Below the pieces are notes generated by a model. It was not told the origin of the DNA, ran no database searches, and saw only the letters and a list, made by a program, of their open reading frames with translations. Positions 6,990-12,060 of a stretch of 12,060 nucleotides of DNA are shown here, one piece after another. A program made the position numbers and the translations under genes. Position 1 is the stretch's first letter, and every line of letters starts with the position of its first letter. Origin of the DNA: DATKAB01 sp964542745 (GTDB lineage Bacteria; Eisenbacteria; RBG-16-71-46); the NCBI GenBank assembly GCA_964542745.1, contig CAZIVR010000108.1, positions 1 to 12,060 of the forward strand. Direction: 5' to 3'.

Positions 6990-7523
6990 ATGAAGAAGGT
7001 CGTCCTCACCTACGGTCTGATCGCTGGCGCCATCCTCTCCGGGATGATGCTCATCACCCTGCCGTTCCACGAGGCCATCGGCGGCGACCGCGCGCTGATC
7101 CTCGGCTACACCACGATGGTGCTGGCGTTCCTGCTCGTCTATTTCGGCGTGCGCTCGTACCGCGACCACGTGGCCGGGGGGCGCATCGGGTTCCGGAAGG
7201 CGCTGGGCGTGGGCGCACTCATCGCGCTCGTCGCCTCGACCTGCTACGTCGCCACGTGGGAGGCGATCTACTTCGGCGGCAAGAGCGACTACATCGAGAA
7301 GTACCAGGCGGGGGAGCTCGAGAAGCTGCGCCGCCGGGGCCTGAGCGAGGCGGAGCTCGAAGCCAAGCAGGCGGAGATGCGGAAGTTCGCGGAAATGTAC
7401 CGGAATCCGGTGTTCAACTCCGCGCTCACGTTCATGGAGCCGCTCCCGGTGGCGCTGGTGTTCTCGCTGGTCTCGGCCGGCCTCCTGAGCCGCCGGCGGA
7501 AGGAGGAGGCGAAGGGGGCGTAG
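6990..7523 (+). CDS. DUF4199-family membrane protein
   Basis: 177-aa protein with four membrane helices (about 4-26, 33-55, 70-95 and 148-170). A charged, probably coiled segment lies between helices three and four (about 98-140, rich in Glu, Lys and Arg, with GLSEAELEAKQAEMRKF). The N terminus MKKVVLTYGLIAG, the GYTTMVLAFLLVYFGVRSYRD block, GFRKALGVGALIALVAS and FMEPLPVALVFSLVSAGLLSRR agree with DUF4199, a family of unknown function common in Bacteroidota and relatives. The start at 6990 is set by AGGAG (6978-6982), 7 nt upstream; an in-frame ATG at 6918 would place an Arg/Pro-rich stretch before the first helix and is unlikely. It follows the LuxR-type gene with the dyads between them, so it is probably its partner or target. 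It ends 30 bp from the convergent YceH-cupin gene, with no clear terminator. Confidence 0.85.
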   Translation: MKKVVLTYGLIAGAILSGMMLITLPFHEAIGGDRALILGYTTMVLAFLLVYFGVRSYRDHVAGGRIGFRKALGVGALIALVASTCYVATWEAIYFGGKSDYIEKYQAGELEKLRRRGLSEAELEAKQAEMRKFAEMYRNPVFNSALTFMEPLPVALVFSLVSAGLLSRRRKEEAKGA

Positions 7524-7553
7524 GGGCCGCCGGGGCGTCGGTGTGCTTCAGGT

Positions 7554-8525
7554 TCATCGTTTCTGGGGCCGCACGTCGTCGCTGCGAGTTCCGAGCCAGT
7601 CATTCCGCACCGGGCTGAACACGTCGGCGATCACCGAATCCTCGAGCGCTTCGACCGAATGCCGAAGCCACGGCGGAAGCATCAGCACCTCGCCACTGCG
7701 GACCTCCACGACCTCCGCGCCCTCGGGCCCCAGGCGGAACCGCAGGCATCCCTCCAGCACATTGGCGAACTGCTCGTTCTCGTGCTCGTGAGCCGGAACG
7801 ACGGCCCCGCGCGCCAGGAAGAACTGCGCCAGGGTCATGTGCCGGCCGGACACGAATCGCCGCTCCAGCGAGGGCGCCAGCGGCTCGCGCGGCAGATCGT
7901 CCCAGCGCACGTGGACAGCCCCGGGGGGAGAGGGGTCGCGTTCCGCCGCGGAGGCCGGCGCCGCGCGCGATCCGGGGAGCACCGTTCGAAGGTCCGCCAG
8001 TTCCCCTGGTGGGTAGAGGCTGTGGGTCACGACCTGGCCGCGCCCGGGCGGCGTGAGCGCGATCATCAGGCCGCGCTCCAACAGCCCCGCCACGATCGGG
8101 CGGAGCGACGCCAGGTCGCCGATCGGCTCCATCCGCGAAGCTCGCACACGCAGGTCGCCCAACGTCTGGGGCCCCCGCAGCAGCAACTCGGTCAGGACCG
8201 CGAGCTCGAGCTCGTTCACCCCGAGCCACTCGTGGGCCTGGTGCTCGAACTTCCTCACCCGCCCCGGCCGGACCAGCTCGCTCACGGCGCCCAGCGCGCG
8301 AAGCTCATCCAGCGTCTTCTCTACTGCGAAGTCGTCCAGGTCCATCACCGGATCCCGATGGCTCTTCTGGTTGCAGCCGGCCACGATCGCGTTCACGGGC
8401 ATCGGGTAGCCGGCCGGCGTGGTCTTGGCCTTCTCGACCAGGACCCCCAGCACCCGGCGCTGGCGTTCATCGAGCGGCTTCCACCTCGGCGGCGCGGGCG
8501 TCGCCTCCGGATTCGAGTCGTGCAT
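7554..8525 (-). CDS. YceH (DUF480/UPF0502) protein fused to a C-terminal cupin
   Basis: 323-aa two-part protein. Residues about 15-180 are YceH/DUF480: RRVLGVLVEKAKTTPAGYPM, NAIVAGCNQKSHRDPVMDL (45-63) and LTELLLRGPQTLGDLRVRASRM are hallmark segments; the family folds as tandem winged helices and has no settled function. After a Pro/Ala linker (about 185-205), a cupin follows: HEHENEQ (246-252) and GEVLMLPPWLRHS supply likely metal ligands H246, H248, Q252 and H289, and the ending DVFSPVRNDWL resembles small KdgF-like cupins. Standard YceH proteins are about 215 residues and lack the cupin. A DNA-binding protein with a small-molecule or metal-sensing cupin is an attractive but untested reading. 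The start ATG has GAGG 5 nt upstream (8531-8534, minus). The gene is divergent from kinase 2 and convergent with the DUF4199 gene. A GAAGG-TC-CCTTC palindrome lies at 8540-8551 in its leader. Confidence 0.87.
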   Translation of the reverse strand: MHDSNPEATPAPPRWKPLDERQRRVLGVLVEKAKTTPAGYPMPVNAIVAGCNQKSHRDPVMDLDDFAVEKTLDELRALGAVSELVRPGRVRKFEHQAHEWLGVNELELAVLTELLLRGPQTLGDLRVRASRMEPIGDLASLRPIVAGLLERGLMIALTPPGRGQVVTHSLYPPGELADLRTVLPGSRAAPASAAERDPSPPGAVHVRWDDLPREPLAPSLERRFVSGRHMTLAQFFLARGAVVPAHEHENEQFANVLEGCLRFRLGPEGAEVVEVRSGEVLMLPPWLRHSVEALEDSVIADVFSPVRNDWLGTRSDDVRPQKR

Positions 8526-8655
8526 GGGTTCCTCGGTTCGAAGGTCCCTTCAACAGGGAGCAAGGCGCAGGATGCGCAGAGTGCCACGTCCGCTTGGCCG
8601 GTGCACCAGGCGAATGGGATCCGGGCGAATTCCGCGTCAGGCCGCGACCGTGACG

Positions 8656-8668
8656 GATGCGGTAGATT
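8656..8668 (+). promoter_or_regulatory. Promoter of kinase 2, leaderless geometry
   Basis: GATGCGG plus TAGATT (-10-like, 8663-8668), 6 nt before the ATG at 8675. It is identical over 13 bases and identical in spacing to the element at 2400-2412. There is no Shine-Dalgarno and no evident -35. The rest of the 149-bp divergent gap contains only the hairpin at 8565-8577 and the small palindrome at 8540-8551. Confidence 0.55.
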
Positions 8669-8674
8669 CCGGCG

Positions 8675-10960
8675 ATGCTACTGGCCCCCGGCATGCAGGT
8701 CGGCCCCTACAAGATTCTCGCCCCGCTTGGTGCGGGCGGAATGGGCGAGGTGTACCGCGCGCGCGACACACGCCTCGGGCGCGACGTGGCCATCAAGACG
8801 TTGTCGCGCGAACTCGCCGCCGACCCCGAGGCGCTCGACCGCTTTCGCCGCGAGGCCCGCGCACTCGCGGCGCTCGACCATCCCGGCGTGGTCGCCGTCT
8901 TCTCGGTCGAGGAGGCCGACGGCATTCCGTTCCTGACCATGCAGCTGGTCGAGGGCGAGACGCTGGATCGGCTGATCCCGGCGGGTGGGATGGCTCCCGC
9001 TCGCGTCGTGGAGATCGCCACCTCGCTCGCCGAGGCACTGGCGGCCGCCCACGATAAGGGTGTCGTGCATCGCGATCTCAAGCCCGCGAACGTCATGATG
9101 ACGGAGCAGGGACGGATCAAGATCCTCGACTTTGGCCTCGCGCTCCTGACGCACCCGGCCCAGTCCGGCCTGCGGATGTCGGAGATGTCCACGGTCGCCG
9201 CCACCAGCCCGGGGACGTTGCTCGGCACGATGCCCTACATGTCTCCCGAGCAGGTCTCGGGTGGCCGGGTCGACCATCGCACCGACCTGTTTTCGGTGGG
9301 GGTGATGCTGTACGAGATGTGCTGCGGCCACCGTCCGTTCGACGGACCTTCGCAGGCCGAACTCGCATCCTCGATCCTGCGCGACACGCCCCGCCCGTTG
9401 CCGCAGTGGCGCGGCGACCTTCCCGAGGGCCTGGTCTCGATCGTCGAGCGCTGCCTCGCCAAGGACCCGCCGCGGCGCCCTGCGGACGCGCACGAGTTGC
9501 GCGAGCAACTGGCCGCGCTCGGCGGAGCCGGCACCGCGGCCGCTTCGTCCAGGTCCGGTGGGAGGAAGGCCGACGGGCAGACGGGCCGGGACTCGATCGC
9601 GGTGCTGCCGTTCACGGACATGAGTCCCGCCCGGGATCATGAGTGGTTCTGCGAGGGGATCGCCGAGGAGATTCTCAATGCCCTGGCCCGACTCCCCGAG
9701 CTGCGGGTCGCCAGCCGCACGTCGGCGTTCCGCTTCAAGGACCCGGCGCGCGACCTCGCCCGCATCGGCGCGACGCTCGGCGTGCGAACCCTGCTCGAAG
9801 GCAGTGTGCGAACGGCGGGATCGCGACTGCGGGTCACCGCCCAGCTCGTGGACGCCGCGGATGCTCGCCAACTGTGGTCGGAGCGCTTCGATTGCCAGAT
9901 GGAGGACGTGTTCGCCATCCAGGACGAGATCGCCGGACGGGTCGTGGAAGCGCTGCAATTGCGACTCGGCAAGCCCGCGATCGCCGCCCCCGAGGGGCAG
10001 CACGGCAAGGACGTGGAGGCGTACCACCTGTTCCTCAAGGGGCGTCACCACCGGTACACGAAATACGACCTGAGGAGCGCGCTCGAGTGCTTCGAGCGGG
10101 CGGTGGCCCGGGATCCCGCCTATGTCGAGGCGCGTATCGCGGCCGCGGAGACACTGATCGCCCTGGTCATTTACGGCATGATCCCACCCTCGGTCGGCCG
10201 CGCGAGGGTGATGGAGGAGATGGCGCGGGCGCGCGAGCTCGGGGGCGAATCCGCGGCGTGGCTCGGGGTCGACGGCTACAGGAGGCTGGTCCACGACTGG
10301 GACGTGCGCGGGGCGCTCGCGGCGTTCGATCGTTCGCTCGAGCTCGATCCCGGGTCGGTTCGCGTGCGCGCATGGCGTACGTGGGCGCTGCTGGACGCCG
10401 GACGGACGGTGGAGGCCATCGAGGAGGCCCGCCGCATCGCGCAGTCGGATCCGCAGTCGCCCTTCGCCAACGCGATGGCGGGATTCACGCTGCTCGCGGG
10501 CGGTCAGGTGGAAGAGGCACTCGTGCTCGAACGACTGGCCACCGAGATCGGTCCCGAGTCCCTGCTGGCCACGTACATGAGGGGCTGGGCCCTGGCGGCG
10601 GCCGAGGCCTGGGACGAAGCGATCGAGTGGCTCGAAAAGGCGGTTGAGCAATCAGCCCGCGCTCCCTGGTGCGTTGCCTGGCTGGCGTGGGCCACGGCCG
10701 CTTCCGGCAGGCGCGACCACGCGCGCGCACTGCTGGCCGAGCTCGCTCTCAGGGCCGAGACGGAGTACGTCTCGCCGCTGCTCTCCTGCTTCGCCGTGAG
10801 CGAGCTCGAGGGGCCCGAAGCGGCGCGGGAGCTGCTCGCGGCCGCCTTCGCCGAACGCGCGAGCCTGCTGGTGTTGCCGGGGATTCCGCCGTTTCGAAAG
10901 CTGCGTGCCGAGCCGCTGATGCGGGACCTCATCGAGCGACTCCGCACGGCATCGGGGTAA
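8675..10960 (+). CDS. Ser/Thr protein kinase with TolB_N-like domain and TPR tail
   Basis: 761-aa soluble Hanks-type kinase. The kinase domain (about 10-282) is complete: LGAGGMGEV (18-26), VAIK lysine K41, HRDLKPAN (132-139, D134), DFG 152-154, SPE 190-192, with a Ser/Thr-rich activation loop (about 164-185). A short polar linker without a membrane helix leads to a domain beginning SIAVLPFTDMSP (from 307) and including WFCEGIAEEILNALARL, LEGSVRTAGSRLRVTAQLVDA and WSERFDCQMEDVFAIQDEIA, to about residue 430. This is the TolB N-terminal-like module (COG5616 type) usually attached to adenylate cyclases or winged-helix regulators. The rest (about 440-755) is a helical TPR array, for example YHLFLKGRHH and LECFERAVARDPAYVEARIA. 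It probably acts in the cytoplasm as a kinase with a protein-binding tail. Its kinase half is clearly paralogous to the one at 2419, and both have the same promoter element. Confidence 0.94.
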   Translation: MLLAPGMQVGPYKILAPLGAGGMGEVYRARDTRLGRDVAIKTLSRELAADPEALDRFRREARALAALDHPGVVAVFSVEEADGIPFLTMQLVEGETLDRLIPAGGMAPARVVEIATSLAEALAAAHDKGVVHRDLKPANVMMTEQGRIKILDFGLALLTHPAQSGLRMSEMSTVAATSPGTLLGTMPYMSPEQVSGGRVDHRTDLFSVGVMLYEMCCGHRPFDGPSQAELASSILRDTPRPLPQWRGDLPEGLVSIVERCLAKDPPRRPADAHELREQLAALGGAGTAAASSRSGGRKADGQTGRDSIAVLPFTDMSPARDHEWFCEGIAEEILNALARLPELRVASRTSAFRFKDPARDLARIGATLGVRTLLEGSVRTAGSRLRVTAQLVDAADARQLWSERFDCQMEDVFAIQDEIAGRVVEALQLRLGKPAIAAPEGQHGKDVEAYHLFLKGRHHRYTKYDLRSALECFERAVARDPAYVEARIAAAETLIALVIYGMIPPSVGRARVMEEMARARELGGESAAWLGVDGYRRLVHDWDVRGALAAFDRSLELDPGSVRVRAWRTWALLDAGRTVEAIEEARRIAQSDPQSPFANAMAGFTLLAGGQVEEALVLERLATEIGPESLLATYMRGWALAAAEAWDEAIEWLEKAVEQSARAPWCVAWLAWATAASGRRDHARALLAELALRAETEYVSPLLSCFAVSELEGPEAARELLAAAFAERASLLVLPGIPPFRKLRAEPLMRDLIERLRTASG

Positions 10961-11021
10961 CGCTGGCCCGCTTCGATTTCCTGCGGCCTGAGCCACACGA
11001 CGGACGCCTGCGGCGCCTCGA

Positions 11022-12060
11022 TCAGCGCGCGGGGCCGTCCTCGAGCAGGTCGCCCAGGATGGACTTGCCGGCCAGCGCCGTGGCCGCGCCGTAACCCGCG
11101 ATGACGAGCAGCAGCCCCATGGGCAGCAGCGCGAGCCCCGCGTACCACGAGTCGAACGCGAGCGTCGAGGCGGTGCCGTTGAGCACGAGCGCCGTGAACG
11201 CGATCGCCACCGTGGTGAGCAGCCCGAGGCGCACCACGAGCAGGAGTCCCGTGGCGGTCAGCAGCCCGGCGAGGATCGCCAGCTTCCAGCCGATGAGAGG
11301 TGCCGACCCGCTGGCGTTGGAGAACACCCACAGCATCGCGGCGATCACGAGGGCAGCGTCGGTGCGGCGCACCACCAGCCGGATGAGCAGCAGCGTGAAG
11401 AGCCACCTCAGCACTTCGAGCACGCACACCGAGGCCGCGTAGCAGATGTTCACCATCGTGTAGCCAGCGTTGCCGATGGCCTCGAACATGCCGCTACTCG
11501 CGAGCGCGGGCAGCTGTCCCACGCCCAGGCGCGGCGCCAGCGCCATGATGGCGAGCACGAGCGCGTTCAGAGCCGCCCCGAGGGCCACGCCCACCAGCAG
11601 GTCGCGGCCGACGAGCGGATCGCGCACGCGACCGCTGATCAGGCGGGTCCACGAGACCAGCACCCGCGGCCACAGCCGCCGCACGTACGGCTCGAGCGCG
11701 ACATAGGAGAACCACATCTGCATCGCATGGATGTACGAATGCCCCATCGCGCGGCCGCTGAACAGGTCGCCCAGCACGCCCACGACCCCCACTTCGGACA
11801 GCCGTGTGGCGAAGACCCCCTCGCCGATGTTCGCCAGGAACACGAACACCGCGATTCGCGTGGCGCCGCGCCAGTCGCCCCGGCCCAGCTGCAGATTCCG
11901 CATGGCGAAGTAGATCGAGAGCGCGAAGGGGAGGACGACGAAGAGCAGGGTGTTGGGCAGATCCGTCGCCTGCGTGGTCCACGGCCTTAGGTGATCCACC
12001 GGCGCCTTGGGCACGCCCCACGGGCTCACCACCGTGAAGTGCGTGAGCCGGCCGCGCGAG
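11022..12060 (-). CDS. C-terminal membrane region of a probable third Ser/Thr kinase (partial)
   Basis: The frame is open from the stop at 11022 to the window edge, so the N terminus is missing; a GTG at 12032 is in frame but has no ribosome-binding site, and the residues before it (RGRLTHFTV) look like continuing protein. The readable ~345 residues contain about eight or nine hydrophobic helices. Segments RNLQLGRGDWRGATRIAVFVF, FSYVALEPYVRRLWPRVLVSW and ISGRVRDPLVGRDLLVG match, from my knowledge of the family, the conserved membrane tail of large Hanks-type kinases in Acidobacteriota and Gemmatimonadota-like genomes. I therefore infer a kinase domain beyond position 12060. No kinase motif is inside the window, so another polytopic protein remains possible. 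It is convergent with kinase 2; the 61-bp gap shows no clear terminator. Confidence 0.72.
   Translation of the reverse strand, partial: SRGRLTHFTVVSPWGVPKAPVDHLRPWTTQATDLPNTLLFVVLPFALSIYFAMRNLQLGRGDWRGATRIAVFVFLANIGEGVFATRLSEVGVVGVLGDLFSGRAMGHSYIHAMQMWFSYVALEPYVRRLWPRVLVSWTRLISGRVRDPLVGRDLLVGVALGAALNALVLAIMALAPRLGVGQLPALASSGMFEAIGNAGYTMVNICYAASVCVLEVLRWLFTLLLIRLVVRRTDAALVIAAMLWVFSNASGSAPLIGWKLAILAGLLTATGLLLVVRLGLLTTVAIAFTALVLNGTASTLAFDSWYAGLALLPMGLLLVIAGYGAATALAGKSILGDLLEDGPAR

Noticed and set aside
8534..8552. GGTTCGAA, resembling a tRNA T-loop
   Set aside because: The flanking bases do not form a T-stem, and no acceptor, D or anticodon arm can be found around it.
6932..8577. GCGCAGGATGCGC at 6932-6944 and 8565-8577 as a repeat family
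   Set aside because: Two copies of a GC-rich 13-mer in 12 kb are roughly what chance allows; kept only as a note on the hairpin at 6930.
8678..10651. Minus-strand open frame of about 650 codons
   Set aside because: It mirrors the kinase 2 coding region; the composition is typical of a shadow frame.
12032..12060. GTG at 12032 as the true start of the right-edge gene
   Set aside because: No ribosome-binding site is present and the frame stays open to the edge with plausible protein. A partial gene is the better reading.

Overview
This is a very GC-rich stretch, with third codon positions mostly G or C, from a bacterium whose gene content fits the FCB/Gemmatimonadota-like part of the tree. The evidence is several large Ser/Thr kinases with beta-propeller or TPR tails, a DUF4199 protein paired with a membrane-anchored LuxR regulator, a DUF4386 membrane protein, and a secreted protein with ASH-like domains and a FlgD/Por-type C-terminal domain. 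A 'Candidatus Eisenbacteria'-like lineage is my best guess, but it is an inference from content only. I see no rRNA, tRNA, CRISPR array, transposase, phage gene or attachment site.

Layout. A TerC-type membrane protein (7-738, minus) is divergent from a small membrane-anchored thioredoxin-fold protein that has lost its cysteines (892-1464, plus). Next come a DUF4386 membrane protein (1639-2355, plus), a Ser/Thr kinase with one membrane span and a PD40/TolB-like propeller (2419-5106, plus), and a secreted protein starting at TTG (5308-6303, plus). A membrane-tethered LuxR-type regulator (6406-6864, plus) and a DUF4199 membrane protein (6990-7523, plus) follow. A YceH (DUF480)-cupin fusion lies on the minus strand (7554-8525). 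It is divergent from a second kinase carrying a TolB_N-like domain and TPRs (8675-10960, plus). The right edge holds the C-terminal membrane region of a probable third kinase (11022-12060, minus), cut by the window end.

How they may work together. The window is mainly signalling and envelope functions: up to three Hanks-type kinases with different sensory or output tails, and a regulator/membrane-protein pair that shares a homologous N-terminal membrane hairpin. No metabolic operon is evident and most genes look singly transcribed. Two start types occur. Six genes have, or can be given, a ribosome-binding site. Three genes (892, 2419, 8675) have no Shine-Dalgarno and instead a TAG(A/G)TT box exactly 6 nt before ATG, the geometry of leaderless transcription; the two kinases share 13 identical bases there.

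The window looks like ordinary chromosome. I found no convincing new multi-gene system. The points most worth following are the leaderless promoter module, the LuxR-DUF4199 pair with stacked dyads between them, the YceH-cupin fusion and the cysteine-free TlpA-like protein. All non-coding gaps are under 205 bases and are described below where they show structure.
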